The position numbers were made by a program, and so were the translations under genes. A DNA stretch of 64,000 nt from an uncultured Glaciecola sp. (GTDB lineage: Bacteria > Pseudomonadota > Gammaproteobacteria > Enterobacterales > Alteromonadaceae): NCBI GenBank assembly GCA_937125395.1, contig CAKZLI010000025.1, positions 1 through 64,000 on the forward strand. Reading direction: 5' to 3'. Each line of letters starts with the position of its first letter. Within the stretch, counting starts at the first letter, position 1. This document shows, piece after piece, positions 1-9,969 of this stretch. The notes under the pieces were generated by a model. That model made no database searches and had not been told where the DNA came from. It saw only the letters and a program-made list of their open reading frames with translations.

Positions 1-71
1 AAGGTTTACGCTTCGCAATCCGTGAAGGTGGCCGTACAGTTGGTGCTGGTGTTGTAGCTAAGATTCTATAA
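1..71 (+). CDS. tuf: Elongation factor Tu, C-terminal end (partial)
   Basis: Only the last 22 codons and the TAA stop lie in the window; the reading frame starts at base 3. The peptide reads GLRFAIREGGRTVGAGVVAK followed by IL, which is the nearly invariant C-terminus of EF-Tu domain 3. EF-Tu delivers aminoacyl-tRNA to the ribosome as a GTP complex in the cytoplasm. A strong terminator follows directly and the next gene is unrelated, which fits the tufA copy at the end of a str operon (rpsL-rpsG-fusA-tufA) better than the tufB copy, normally followed by secE/nusG. That assignment is inference, since the upstream genes are outside the window. Confidence 0.95.
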   Translation, partial: GLRFAIREGGRTVGAGVVAKIL

Positions 72-93
72 TCTAAGCTAACCAAGCTTTAAG

Positions 94-120
94 AAAAACC
101 GCCTTCATGGCGGTTTTTTT
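94..120 (+). terminator. Rho-independent terminator after tuf
   Basis: A GC-rich stem (ACCGCC at 98-103 pairs with GGCGGT at 109-114) with a 5-base loop is extended by A/T pairs and ends in seven T residues. It lies 22 bases after the tuf stop. Confidence 0.9.
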
Positions 121-203
121 GTATCTGAAATCTGTACCATACACCCCAAATTAACGTAAGATAATCATACTTATGCATTCCAATAAATAATAACGAGGCA
201 AGC

Positions 204-1256
204 ATGCAATACTCTCCTTTAGGACATTCAGGTTTATCCGTCTCTAGAGCCTGCTTAGGGACAATGACTTGGGGTGAACAAAATACACAAGCAGATGCTG
301 ACGCACAGATCAAACTGGCACGTAGCCAAGGGATTAATTTTATGGATACTGCTGAAATGTATCCTATTCCTCCAGATGCTGACACCGTAGGGGCAACTGA
401 GCGTATGATCGGTGATTATTTTTCTCGACATCCTGAAGAACGGCAAGACTGGATCATTGCGAGTAAGATCGTTGGGGCGGGATTGCCATGGATACGCTCA
501 GGCACCGGGATCACTGCCGAAGCAATTAACATTGCGTTAGCTGGCTCTCTTAAGCAGTTACAGATGGATACGATTGATGTTTATCAATTGCATTGGCCTA
601 ATCGCACTGGCCCGCATTTTGGTAAGCACGGCATAAACCATGTAAAAACCACAACATTAGATCCGATTACGGAACGTGCCAACATGGTTGAGATTGTCCG
701 TGCGTTAGATGCAGCTATTCATGCGGGTAAAATACGCCACTGGGGCTTATCCGATGACACGCCTTGGGGTATTCATACCTTTTTGTCGATCTGTCATGAG
801 TATGGCTTTGCATTGCCTGTCTCTATTCAAAATGAATTTAGCTTATTGCATACTAAAGATTGGCCTTATTTGATTGAAAGCTGTGTATTTGAAAATGTCG
901 CTTTTTTACCCTGGTCACCGCTTGCAAGTGGCATGTTATCCGGTAAATACATGAATGATGCTCGTCCTCCTGGTGCGCGCTGGAGCCTGCCACAACGCAT
1001 GGGATTATTCCGCAATACGCCCTCAGCGCAAGCAGCTGTGACTGAGTATGTTGCACTTGCAAATCAATTTGGTATTACGCCGAGTCAGCTTGCTTTGGCC
1101 TGGTGTAATAGCGTTGACGGGGTCACATCAACTATTATCGGAGCGACATCAGTCAGTCAATTACAAGAGAATATTGATGCGTTTGCAATGCAATTATCTC
1201 CCTCACAGATGGCACAAATCCAAGCCATTTGGCAGCGTTATCCATTGCCGTTTTAG
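204..1256 (+). CDS. tas: Aldo/keto reductase, Tas-like
   Basis: A 350-residue NADP-dependent aldo/keto reductase of the Tas group. The N-terminus carries LGTMTWGEQN and MDTAEMYPIPP, closely matching the Tas signature (GTMTFGEQN, DVAEMYPVPP). The AKR catalytic tetrad is visible: Asp and Tyr in the DTAEMY segment, Lys in IIASK, and His in QLHWPNR. Length matches the family (about 346). The ATG at 204 has a GAGG Shine-Dalgarno about 8 bases upstream. The E. coli homologue was found as a suppressor of tyrosine auxotrophy, but its natural substrate is unknown. It stands alone between the tuf terminator and acs and is probably transcribed by itself. Confidence 0.9.
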   Translation: MQYSPLGHSGLSVSRACLGTMTWGEQNTQADADAQIKLARSQGINFMDTAEMYPIPPDADTVGATERMIGDYFSRHPEERQDWIIASKIVGAGLPWIRSGTGITAEAINIALAGSLKQLQMDTIDVYQLHWPNRTGPHFGKHGINHVKTTTLDPITERANMVEIVRALDAAIHAGKIRHWGLSDDTPWGIHTFLSICHEYGFALPVSIQNEFSLLHTKDWPYLIESCVFENVAFLPWSPLASGMLSGKYMNDARPPGARWSLPQRMGLFRNTPSAQAAVTEYVALANQFGITPSQLALAWCNSVDGVTSTIIGATSVSQLQENIDAFAMQLSPSQMAQIQAIWQRYPLPF

Positions 1257-1362
1257 TCCGGATGGATGCGCATAGACCAAAGTCCTATTTTTAAATTTAG
1301 GTAAAACGTTACATAATTAAGGGTATTATTTAACAAAAATTTAATCAGCACATGGAGGCGAT

Positions 1363-3306
1363 ATGACTGCCAAGCTTTACCCAGTTCCAGAGACGTTAAA
1401 AAACAATGGATGTATCTCTGAAGAGCAATATCATGCTATGTATCAAGAATCTGTTACTAACCCAGAAAAATTTTGGGGTGAACATAAATCAATGATTGAT
1501 TGGTACAAAGAACCGACCATAATCAAAAACACCACGTTTGATCCTAAAGATGTTTCAATTAAGTGGTTTGAAGATGGTCAGTTAAACGTATCCTATAACT
1601 GTATTGATCGTCATCTTGCGAAAAATGCCAAAAAGACAGCAATCTTATGGGAAGGTGATGAGCCTTCTGATAGCCAAGCGATTACTTATCAAGAATTACA
1701 TTACGAAGTATGTAAACTAGCCAATGGCTTGAAACAATTAGGTGTCAAAAAAGGGGATTGTGTTGCTATCTATATGCCAATGGTCCCGCAAGCAGCTTAC
1801 GCGATGTTGGCTTGTGCTCGAATAGGTGCAATTCATTCTGTGATCTTTGGTGGATTTTCACCCAATGCCATTGCTGATCGGATTAATAACTCTGATGCAA
1901 AAGTTATCATTACCAGTGATGAAGGACGTCGAGCAGGACGAAGTGTACCGTTAAAAGCGAATGTGGATGAAGCATTAAGTAATGGTGCATGTCCGACGAT
2001 TACAGCGGTACTGACTCATAAATTAACCGGCGGTAATATTCAATGGAATAGCGATGTGGATGTCTGGTGGCATGAGTTGACCGAAAATTGCTCCGCTCAA
2101 TGTGAGCCTGAAGTGATGGATGCAGAAGATCCGTTGTTTATCTTATATACATCGGGTTCAACCGGTCAACCTAAAGGTGTGGTGCATTCATCGGGTGGCT
2201 ACGCCTTATACACAGCAATGACCTTCAAGTATGGTTTTGATTATCGTGCTGATGATATCTATTGGTGTACCGCTGATGTGGGTTGGATCACGGGTCACAG
2301 CTACATGACTTATGGACCGCTGATTAACGGTGCGACTCAAGTATTTTTTGAAGGAGTTCCAACTTATCCAGATGTCCGTCGGATTGCCCAAATTGTTGAA
2401 AAATACAAAGTAAATAGCCTCTACACTGCTCCAACTGCCATTCGTGCATTAATGGCACACGGCACTAAACCGGTTGAAGGCTGTGATTTATCCTCATTGC
2501 GTATCTTAGGTTCAGTTGGTGAGCCGATTAACCCTGAAGCATGGGAATGGTATTACAATGTTATTGGTGAAGCACGTTGCCCTATCGTTGATACCTGGTG
2601 GCAAACAGAGACTGGCGGCATGATGATTGCGCCACTACCGAGCGTCACTCCGAATAAACCTGGTTCAGCATCGCGTCCAATGTTTGGTGTATTGCCTGCG
2701 TTATTTGATGCCGATGGCAATGAATTAGAAGGGGTGGCAGAGGGTAATCTGGTTCTCAAAGACAGCTGGCCGGCACAAGCACGAACTGTATACGGTGATC
2801 ATAAACGATTTATTGAAACGTATTTTAGTGCGTACCCTAATGTCTACTTTACCGGTGATGGATGTCGCCGTGATGAAGATGGCTATTATTGGATCACGGG
2901 TCGAGTAGATGACGTCTTAAATGTCTCAGGTCACCGTTTAGGCACTGCCGAAATTGAAAGTGCGTTGGTGGCACATCCTGCTATTGCCGAAGCTGCGGTT
3001 GTGGGTTATCCTCATGATATTAAAGGACAAGGTATTTATGTATACGTCACACCGATTGAAGGTGTAGAGGTAACTGATGCATTGACCACAGAACTGCGTA
3101 ATTGGGTTCGTAAAGAATTAAGCCCAATTGCTTCTCCTGACATGATTCAGTGGACCTCAGGGCTACCTAAGACACGTTCAGGAAAAATTATGCGTCGTAT
3201 TTTGCGCAAAATCGCAGCCAACGAACATGACCAACTTGGCGATACATCAACGTTAGCAGACCCTTCAGTGGTTGATTTGTTGATCGTGAATAGGCTAAAT
3301 AAATAA
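1363..3306 (+). CDS. acs: Acetyl-CoA synthetase (AMP-forming)
   Basis: A 647-residue acetate:CoA ligase that activates acetate to acetyl-AMP and then acetyl-CoA in the cytoplasm. It has the full family layout: an N-terminal ACAS extension, the AMP-binding P-loop [11 protein letters not shown], the adenine-site motif TWWQTETGG, the hinge region, and a C-terminal PKTRSGK motif whose Lys (about K608) is the residue that is acetylated in homologues. Length equals that of E. coli Acs (652). The ATG at 1363 has a strong GGAGGCG ribosome site. The next gene, a response regulator, starts 20 bases downstream and is probably co-transcribed. The neighbouring kinase and symporter genes indicate control by a CrbS/CrbR-type acetate switch. 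Confidence 0.97.
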   Translation: MTAKLYPVPETLKNNGCISEEQYHAMYQESVTNPEKFWGEHKSMIDWYKEPTIIKNTTFDPKDVSIKWFEDGQLNVSYNCIDRHLAKNAKKTAILWEGDEPSDSQAITYQELHYEVCKLANGLKQLGVKKGDCVAIYMPMVPQAAYAMLACARIGAIHSVIFGGFSPNAIADRINNSDAKVIITSDEGRRAGRSVPLKANVDEALSNGACPTITAVLTHKLTGGNIQWNSDVDVWWHELTENCSAQCEPEVMDAEDPLFILYTSGSTGQPKGVVHSSGGYALYTAMTFKYGFDYRADDIYWCTADVGWITGHSYMTYGPLINGATQVFFEGVPTYPDVRRIAQIVEKYKVNSLYTAPTAIRALMAHGTKPVEGCDLSSLRILGSVGEPINPEAWEWYYNVIGEARCPIVDTWWQTETGGMMIAPLPSVTPNKPGSASRPMFGVLPALFDADGNELEGVAEGNLVLKDSWPAQARTVYGDHKRFIETYFSAYPNVYFTGDGCRRDEDGYYWITGRVDDVLNVSGHRLGTAEIESALVAHPAIAEAAVVGYPHDIKGQGIYVYVTPIEGVEVTDALTTELRNWVRKELSPIASPDMIQWTSGLPKTRSGKIMRRILRKIAANEHDQLGDTSTLADPSVVDLLIVNRLNK

Positions 3307-3326
3307 GCAGTACTCAAGGAGCTTCA

Positions 3327-3977
3327 ATGATAACGTTACTCATAGCAGATGATCACCCATTATACCGGGATGCTTTACGAGGAGCGTTATCCGTGTCCTT
3401 ACAGGATATTCGATTGCTTGAGGCAGAAGATTTACCTTCTACGATTGAAGTCCTGAATAAAGAAGACGTTGATTTATTACTGCTTGATTTACATATGCCA
3501 GGCAGTAATGACCTCTTCGGTTTGTTACATGTATTAAAGCTCTATTCTGATTTACCTGTTGCAGTTGTGTCGGGTACAGAAGACCCCCTTATTATTTCAA
3601 AAATTGTTGGTTGCGGTGCTTTAGGTTTTATACCAAAAACGGCCGGTGCCAATGATATAGCTAAAGCAATCAAGTCTATTTTGGATGGGAATGTCTGGTT
3701 ACCAGAATCAGTCAATGGCAAGATTGAAGAAGTTGATGAAGCGTTTTCTAAATTAGCGGATAATGTTGCCAGCTTAACGCCTTCACAATATAAAGTGTTG
3801 TGTTATATGCGTGAAGGTTTGTTGAATAAGCAGATTGGATACAACCTTAACATTGCTGAGGCAACGGTTAAAGCCCACGTCACGGCGATTTTTAGAAAAC
3901 TGGGTATCAATAACCGCACCCAAGCAGTTTTAATTGCATCGCAACTTCAACTAGAGCCACCCGTTAACGCGCAATAA
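3327..3977 (+). CDS. crbR: LuxR-family response regulator, CrbR type
   Basis: A 216-residue two-component regulator. An N-terminal receiver domain (about 1-120) has the acidic pair D8/D9, the phospho-acceptor D54 in LLLDLHMPG, and the conserved Lys in FIPKTAG. A C-terminal LuxR/GerE helix-turn-helix (about 150-205) reads LTPSQYKVL...NKQIGYNL...TVKAHVTAIFRKL. It follows acs by 20 bases and is convergent with the transporter-kinase fusion gene, its likely cognate kinase. CrbS/CrbR of Vibrio and Pseudomonas activates acs during the acetate switch; the assignment here rests on family and location. AAGGAG precedes the ATG. Confidence 0.85.
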   Translation: MITLLIADDHPLYRDALRGALSVSLQDIRLLEAEDLPSTIEVLNKEDVDLLLLDLHMPGSNDLFGLLHVLKLYSDLPVAVVSGTEDPLIISKIVGCGALGFIPKTAGANDIAKAIKSILDGNVWLPESVNGKIEEVDEAFSKLADNVASLTPSQYKVLCYMREGLLNKQIGYNLNIAEATVKAHVTAIFRKLGINNRTQAVLIASQLQLEPPVNAQ

Positions 3978-3986
3978 TTACCCAGC

Positions 3987-4009
3987 AGTAGCTACACCCA
4001 CTAGCTACT
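3987..4009. repeat. Inverted repeat between convergent crbR and crbS
   Basis: Perfect 8-base arms (AGTAGCTA and TAGCTACT) with a 7-base loop sit in the 37-base gap between the two convergent genes. There is no T tract on either side, so it would be at best a weak bidirectional terminator. Confidence 0.45.
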
Positions 4010-4014
4010 CACTA

Positions 4015-7000
4015 TTAGCGTTTAGCTTGTTTAGCTAATGCTTGTAATACCGCACGTAGTTTTGCTGGTTTGAGGGGCTTATTCAAAAATTGCACTCCTT
4101 GAGCCAAGCAAGTTGCACGTAACTCAGGGTCATCCAATGCGGTGACAATAGCACTGGGTATCACTTTGTTGTACCGTGTATTAATTGCATCAATTAACGT
4201 TAATCCGTCTTGATCTTTATCAAGTTGATAATCGATCAATAAGACGTCGGGTTGCGCTTCTAGAGTTTCGATCAGGGACAATGCCCCATCATAGGTATTA
4301 GCCATTACAACATTGACTTCCCAGCGCGTAAGTAGTGTATCAAGCGCATCAAGATTTTCATTTTTATCGTCCACGCATAAGACATTTAGCCCGGTTAAGG
4401 TTTGTTTGATCTTACTGATAGCGGTATCAGATTCTTGGATAGGTTTGCCTTTGCGCAGCATCAGTGTAAAGCAACTGCCTTTTTGTTTGGTCGAAGCAAG
4501 CGAAATACTTGCCTGCATTTGCTCGGTTAACCGTCGCACCACACCGAGTCCTAGTCCGACACCGGCTTCTGAAGACTCTTGAATACGATAAAAATCATCA
4601 AATACAGCATGTTGTTTATCTTTATCAATGCCAATACCGGTATCAAATACGCGTATTTCTATACCTTTATAACGCTCACGCACCGTGATCAACGCTTTAC
4701 CTGATTCGGTATATTTAATGGCATTAGTCAGTAAGTTTTGAATAATCCGATAGGTAAATGTGCGGTCACCTTGCACCCATACATTATGTAGCCGTGCACT
4801 TAATTGTAGCCCTTTCTTTTCAGCAACCATTTGCATGTCCACTATCAGCGGTTGGATCAGTGTGCACAGTTCAAATGATTCATCATTAGGTGCTAACTCC
4901 CCCTGATCTAACCGTGAAATATCCATTAATGTGGTGATCAGGCGTTCTGATGAAGTGACACTATCGTTCAGCTTAATTAATATATCTTGGGCAGTGCTAG
5001 AAAGTTCGGCTTCTTGTAAAGCCGATAAATATAGCTTTGCGGCATTGAGTGGTTGAATAATATCGTGGCTAGCCAATGCCAAAAAGCGCGTCTTACTTGC
5101 GTTAGCAGCTTCAGCTGAGCGACGGGCACGGATCAGTTCTTTTTCTGCATCGTTACGCCGTTCAATCTCCAGCCGCAAATCAGCATTAATCGAATGCACT
5201 TCCTCTGTACGTTTTTTCATTCGGAATTCTAAATCAATGTTAGATTCTTTTAGTGCTTTTTGAATTTCGACATGATTAGTAATGTCATTAAAGCTAGTGA
5301 CAAAGCCACCACCTGGCAGGGGATTACCTACCATCTCGATAACATGACCATCGTTACGTTGGCGTGTAAATCGGTGCGGTGTAGCATTCTTTAAATGTTC
5401 TAAACGGCGTTGGATCATATCTTCGATATCACCTAAACCTAACTCACCTTTGACGGCGTTAAAGCGCATCAATTTTTCAACAGCGACCCCTACTGTTAAA
5501 TAATCTTCAGGGTAATTAAATAACTCAACGTATTTTTTATTCCAAGCAACCAAGTTGAGATGTTTATCAATCACACTGATCCCTTGTTCCATACTTTCCA
5601 ACGAGGTTAATAATGCAGTCATGTTAAACTGCATCGCTTGAGTGGTGTCATCAAAAAAGTTAATGACTTCGGTAAAATCGAGCTTTTTACCGGCCAAAAT
5701 ACTATTGATTAACGCTTGTGAACTAGAAGATCCAATAACGCCACCTAACGCTCGTTCACAAAATGAAATGAATTTTTCATCTGGAATGTGTGAATCGACT
5801 AACTTGATATTATGTAGGTGTTCAAATTCGGCAACCAGCTGAGTACAGCGACTTTGCCCCATAAATGTCGTTAACAACGTAATTAAGTCACTAGTGTGGG
5901 CATTGACGTTATTGCGTTTGGTGTTGCCAATTAGGGTTTCGGTTGGACGCACGAAGGCTTCAGCTTGGATCTTATCAATCAAGCGGGCCGGAGCGATAAA
6001 CGAAAAAATAATAAACGCCAATATATTGGCCAGTAGACTGATCAGCGCACCTTGGCTGAGGATATCGGATTGCGAATATACACTCATGTCTTTGTTTAAA
6101 ATAGGAATGACTAACCAGAATACCCAACTAACTAATCCCATTAATAACCCTGCGTAGACACCGTGGGCGTGGGCACGTTTCCAATATAATCCCCCCACAA
6201 TCGCAGGTAATAATTGAATGACTAACGAAAATGCAATTAAGCCAATTGAACTCAATGAACTGGAGTCAGTCATTTGTTGCTGGTAAATATAGGCGAGCAA
6301 TAATACTAGACCGATTATCACTCGGCGGATCAACCGAATGGTTTTACCGTAATCAGCTTTGTGACCAGCTTGATTGGGGTTATCTAACAATTTGGGTAAA
6401 ACGACATCATTGGCCAGCATTGTTGATAGCGTTAACGTGGCGACGATGATCATGGCGGTTGCAGCAGATAATGCACCGATAAAGACAAACATTTTAATAA
6501 TTAATGAGTCAGAAAAAATGGCTAATTGTAGAACATAGCTATCTGACGGTATATTTTGGTCTGCAAACAAGACTTTACCTGACATAGCAATGACAGGAAT
6601 GACTAATGCAATCAGTCCTAGATATAAAGGAAACAACCAGCGTGCGGTTTTGATATGTTCAATATTGAGATTATCGATAATGGCGACATGAAATTGTCGA
6701 GGTAAACAAATAACCGCGGCGCCGGCAACAATTGTCTGGGCCCAAAACGTCCAGGAACTAAACGTCGACAATGCACTAGAGGTTGTATATTCATACAAAA
6801 AAGGCTCATTCGCCGCATTTTGCCAAGCACTATAGCCGATGTAGGCAACGAGCATGAGTGCAATTAACTTGATAATTGATTCAAACGCAATCGCCAGAAT
6901 CAACCCTCGTCGGTATTCCGTTACATCGGTTTGTTTAGTACCAAAATAAATCGCAAATAATGCAATAAACATCGTAGCGACGATCACTATCAGCTGCGGA

Positions 7001-7446
7001 TCGTCCTGCTGGGTCATAATGGCAAAAGACGAGCTGATGGCTTTGAGTTGGAGGGCAATATAGGGAATGGTCGCTAATAAAGCGATTACAGTGACCAATA
7101 ATGCGACCGCCTGACGTTTACCATAGCGAGAGGAGATGAAATCTGCGACGGTATTGATGCGTTGTTTTTTGCTAACTTGAGTTAGCTTGACTATAAACTT
7201 GTAACCGAACAGATACACAAACATCGGACCGAGCAATATCGGTAAGTACATCCAATATTCATGAGTTGATTGGCCAACCGCACCCAAAAAGGTCCAGGCT
7301 GTACAATAAATAGCCAGCGCTAACGAATACACATAGGCATTTGAAGTTATTTTTCGGGCAACAGTGGCGTTACGATCGCCCCATTTGGCGATCCAAAATA
7401 ACCCCATTAAATAGACTAGCGCCAACAATAACCAACCAAATACCAT
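4015..7446 (-). CDS. crbS: Sodium:solute symporter-sensor histidine kinase-receiver fusion, CrbS type
   Basis: An 1143-residue inner-membrane hybrid kinase. Residues 1 to about 490 form a multi-spanning SLC5/sodium:solute symporter domain. A cytoplasmic linker, a PAS domain (about 615-735) and a coiled stretch follow. The HisKA dimerisation domain has phospho-acceptor H794 in ASHDIIQPLN. The HATPase domain has N (NLLTNAIKYT), G1 (FDTGIGID) and G2 (GVGLGLGV) boxes. A C-terminal receiver has D1072 in LLIDYQLD. The architecture and its place beside acs and a LuxR-type regulator match CrbS, the sensor of the acetate switch. ATG at 7446 has AAGGAT upstream. Whether the transporter half moves a substrate cannot be told from sequence. 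Confidence 0.88.
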   Translation of the reverse strand: MVFGWLLLALVYLMGLFWIAKWGDRNATVARKITSNAYVYSLALAIYCTAWTFLGAVGQSTHEYWMYLPILLGPMFVYLFGYKFIVKLTQVSKKQRINTVADFISSRYGKRQAVALLVTVIALLATIPYIALQLKAISSSFAIMTQQDDPQLIVIVATMFIALFAIYFGTKQTDVTEYRRGLILAIAFESIIKLIALMLVAYIGYSAWQNAANEPFLYEYTTSSALSTFSSWTFWAQTIVAGAAVICLPRQFHVAIIDNLNIEHIKTARWLFPLYLGLIALVIPVIAMSGKVLFADQNIPSDSYVLQLAIFSDSLIIKMFVFIGALSAATAMIIVATLTLSTMLANDVVLPKLLDNPNQAGHKADYGKTIRLIRRVIIGLVLLLAYIYQQQMTDSSSLSSIGLIAFSLVIQLLPAIVGGLYWKRAHAHGVYAGLLMGLVSWVFWLVIPILNKDMSVYSQSDILSQGALISLLANILAFIIFSFIAPARLIDKIQAEAFVRPTETLIGNTKRNNVNAHTSDLITLLTTFMGQSRCTQLVAEFEHLHNIKLVDSHIPDEKFISFCERALGGVIGSSSSQALINSILAGKKLDFTEVINFFDDTTQAMQFNMTALLTSLESMEQGISVIDKHLNLVAWNKKYVELFNYPEDYLTVGVAVEKLMRFNAVKGELGLGDIEDMIQRRLEHLKNATPHRFTRQRNDGHVIEMVGNPLPGGGFVTSFNDITNHVEIQKALKESNIDLEFRMKKRTEEVHSINADLRLEIERRNDAEKELIRARRSAEAANASKTRFLALASHDIIQPLNAAKLYLSALQEAELSSTAQDILIKLNDSVTSSERLITTLMDISRLDQGELAPNDESFELCTLIQPLIVDMQMVAEKKGLQLSARLHNVWVQGDRTFTYRIIQNLLTNAIKYTESGKALITVRERYKGIEIRVFDTGIGIDKDKQHAVFDDFYRIQESSEAGVGLGLGVVRRLTEQMQASISLASTKQKGSCFTLMLRKGKPIQESDTAISKIKQTLTGLNVLCVDDKNENLDALDTLLTRWEVNVVMANTYDGALSLIETLEAQPDVLLIDYQLDKDQDGLTLIDAINTRYNKVIPSAIVTALDDPELRATCLAQGVQFLNKPLKPAKLRAVLQALAKQAKR

Positions 7447-7850
7447 AACTATCCTTTAGACTAAGCCGTTTTACCCTAACACTGTAGCATGCGGCTAATA
7501 AAAAAAACTAGCGATAGAATACTGAATATCACTAACCGCTATCTTTGAAACATTTTATTGTAGTCTTTCAGCGAAGTATAAGTCGCGATCCCCACAATTA
7601 AAAAAGCGGTTAATTTTAGCAAAAACGATACATTATTATGTTAATAATTTGTGTTGAGACTAAAGTTTTATATCAAAAAATTAACATTTATATAAAATTT
7701 TGCATCGGGGGTGGTTTGATTTATCTGTTTTCAATGGCATTCAAATGCATGACATTGTAAACAGTGAGTTAAGTTATACCATCGTACTTTTATGAAAAAT
7801 TATAATTCAAGTAGTCACAAACGACACTCGGATTATTTTAGGAGATGCTT
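7447..7850. other. Divergent intergenic region between crbS and the symporter operon
   Basis: About 400 AT-rich bases without a convincing gene. It must hold the promoters of the minus-strand kinase gene and the plus-strand symporter operon. I could not identify a clear -35/-10 pair or a known operator. A small imperfect dyad (GCATT..AATGC) lies near 7737-7748. The ribosome site of the next gene (TTTTAGGAG) ends at 7844. Confidence 0.5.
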
Positions 7851-8096
7851 GTGGAAAATAACAACACATATTGGCAAGAAAACCTCCGTCTGATCTTAAT
7901 CTGCTTAGTCATTTGGTTTGTCGTATCATTTGGGTTTGGTATTTTATTAGTAGACGTGCTCAATGAATTCCGCCTCGGCGGTTACAAACTTGGATTCTGG
8001 TTTGCACAACAGGGCTCTATTTATGCATTTTTAGGCTTAATTTTCTGGTACTCCAAGAAAATGAATGACCTTGATAAAAAATATGACGTGGAGTAA
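7851..8096 (+). CDS. Small subunit of sodium:solute symporter (DUF4212)
   Basis: An 81-residue inner-membrane protein with two predicted transmembrane helices (about 11-33 and 45-65) and short charged ends. This is the DUF4212 family, which nearly always precedes an acetate-permease-like symporter gene, as here (5-base gap). The ATG at 7845 abuts the GGAG ribosome site with no spacing. I therefore place the start at the GTG at 7851, which is 6 bases from GGAG and yields a protein beginning MENNNTYW. The symporter's ribosome site overlaps this gene's stop codon, suggesting translational coupling. Confidence 0.85.
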   Translation: MENNNTYWQENLRLILICLVIWFVVSFGFGILLVDVLNEFRLGGYKLGFWFAQQGSIYAFLGLIFWYSKKMNDLDKKYDVE

Positions 8097-8101
8097 GAAT
8101 A

Positions 8102-9841
8102 ATGGATGAGTTAAAGTTTTATACTTATATTGCAGTATTTGGTACCTTTGGTCTTTATTTTGCTATAGCAATATGGGCTCGTGCTGGATCAACCAGTGAG
8201 TTTTATGCAGCTGGTGGTGGTGTTACTCCACTTCAAAATGGTATGGCAATTGGTGCCGACTGGATGTCTGCTGCCTCGTTTATATCGATGGCTGGTTTGA
8301 TTGCCTTCTTAGGTTACGGCGGTTCAGTATTCCTGATGGGATGGACCGGTGGTTATGTGTTACTTGCCATGTGTTTAGCTCCTTACATGCGTAAACATGG
8401 TAAGTTTACCGTTCCAGAATTTGTTGGTGATCGGTTCTATTCGAGAACAGCCAGAATTGTGACTATTATTTGTCTTATTGTTGCCTCGGTAACGTATATC
8501 ATTGGACAAATGAAAGGTGTCGGTGTTGCATTTTCTCGTTTCTTAGAAGTTGAATATGACACAGGCTTGTACATTGGTATGGGGGTTGTTTTCTTCTATG
8601 CTGTATTAGGCGGCATGAAAGGTATTACATATACACAGATTGCGCAATATGTGGTCTTGATTACTGCATATACTATTCCAGCTGTATTTATTTCATTTCA
8701 GTTAACAGGTAACCCAATTCCACAATTAGGTCTTGGTTCAACCCTAGCCGATGGCAGTGGGGTGTATCTATTAGACAGACTTGACTTAGTGGTGACCGAT
8801 TTAGGATTTAAAGAATATACCGTATCCAAAATGGGTGGCACCTTAAATATGTTCGCATATACCTTGTCACTCATGATTGGTACTGCAGGTCTACCACACG
8901 TTATTATGCGCTTCTTCACTGTTCCATCAGTAAAAGCTGCGCGTGCTTCAGCAGGTTATGCACTAGTATTTATCGCTTTATTATACACGGTTGCTCCAGC
9001 GGTAGGTGCAATGGCTCGCTACAACTTAATGAATACCATTGAGCCAACTGCAGGTCAAAACTTAGATTATGAACAACGTCCACAGTGGTTCAAAGATTGG
9101 GAAAAAACCGGTCTTTTAGAATTCTCTGACAAAAATGGCGATGGCAAAATCCAATACACAGCTGATGCAAATACAAATGAAATGGTTAAAGTAGACCGTG
9201 ACATTATGGTACTTGCTAACCCTTCTATTGCGAATCTTCCTAACTGGGTAATTGCATTAGTAGCAGCAGGTGGTTTGGCAGCGGCGCTATCGACGGCAGC
9301 CGGTTTATTATTGGCTATATCCTCTTCAATATCTCACGATTTACTCAAAGGGATATTAACGCCGGATATGACAGAGAAAACCGAATTGTTAACAGGGCGT
9401 ATCGTAATGTCGGTATCAATTCTATTTGCTGGTTATTTGGGGCTCAATCCACCAGGGTTTGCCGCAGGTACAGTCGCATTAGCATTTGGTTTAGCGGCTT
9501 CGTCAATATTCCCAGCCTTAATGATGGGTATATTCTCTCGTTCAATGAACGACAAAGGTGCGATTGCCGGTATGTGTGCTGGTCTAGGTGTGACAATGCT
9601 TTATGTATTCCAGCATAAAGGCATTATGTTTATTCCTGGTACTAGTTTCTTAGGCGATATGCCGGCAGATTGGTTCTTTGGTATATCACCTAACGCCTTC
9701 GGTGCTGTTGGTGCTATAGTAAACTTCTCAGTTGCTTTCATAGTACTTAAAATGACGCAACCTGCTCCTCAGGAAATTAGAGATTTAGTTGATAATTTCC
9801 GTTCACCACACGGTGAAATCGCAGCGTCACATGATCACTAA
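8102..9841 (+). CDS. Sodium:solute symporter, acetate-permease-like (ActP group)
   Basis: A 579-residue SLC5/SSS-family inner-membrane transporter with about 13 hydrophobic segments. The family signature region is visible (GADWMSAASFISMAG near the N-terminus; AALSTAAGLLLAISSSISHDL in the second half). It belongs to the group that pairs with a DUF4212 small subunit. A hydrophilic insert around residues 310-375 contains DKNGDGKIQ, which resembles an EF-hand calcium loop. The likely substrate is acetate or a related monocarboxylate, inferred from its position between crbS and acs; the sequence alone does not fix it. A terminator follows at 9861. Confidence 0.88.
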   Translation: MDELKFYTYIAVFGTFGLYFAIAIWARAGSTSEFYAAGGGVTPLQNGMAIGADWMSAASFISMAGLIAFLGYGGSVFLMGWTGGYVLLAMCLAPYMRKHGKFTVPEFVGDRFYSRTARIVTIICLIVASVTYIIGQMKGVGVAFSRFLEVEYDTGLYIGMGVVFFYAVLGGMKGITYTQIAQYVVLITAYTIPAVFISFQLTGNPIPQLGLGSTLADGSGVYLLDRLDLVVTDLGFKEYTVSKMGGTLNMFAYTLSLMIGTAGLPHVIMRFFTVPSVKAARASAGYALVFIALLYTVAPAVGAMARYNLMNTIEPTAGQNLDYEQRPQWFKDWEKTGLLEFSDKNGDGKIQYTADANTNEMVKVDRDIMVLANPSIANLPNWVIALVAAGGLAAALSTAAGLLLAISSSISHDLLKGILTPDMTEKTELLTGRIVMSVSILFAGYLGLNPPGFAAGTVALAFGLAASSIFPALMMGIFSRSMNDKGAIAGMCAGLGVTMLYVFQHKGIMFIPGTSFLGDMPADWFFGISPNAFGAVGAIVNFSVAFIVLKMTQPAPQEIRDLVDNFRSPHGEIAASHDH

Positions 9842-9860
9842 ACATGATTAATCGTTGATT

Positions 9861-9890
9861 AAAAAACCTCCAATAGCTGGAGGTTTTTTT
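9861..9890 (+). terminator. Rho-independent terminator after the symporter operon
   Basis: Twelve-base arms (ACCTCCA core pairing with TGGAGGT) with a 5-base loop run into a T tract, 20 bases after the symporter stop. Confidence 0.92.
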
Positions 9891-9969
9891 ATTTTTGAGT
9901 AAGTGGTCGTTTTATAATACAGTACTACACTAATCCTTAATGTTGTCACAATTTTAGTAGGTTTAACGC

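Noticed and set aside
7733..7752. TGGCA...TGCA sequence resembling a sigma-54 promoter before the symporter operon
   Set aside because: The GG and GC elements are 9 bases apart rather than the required 10, and CrbR-type regulators do not need sigma-54.
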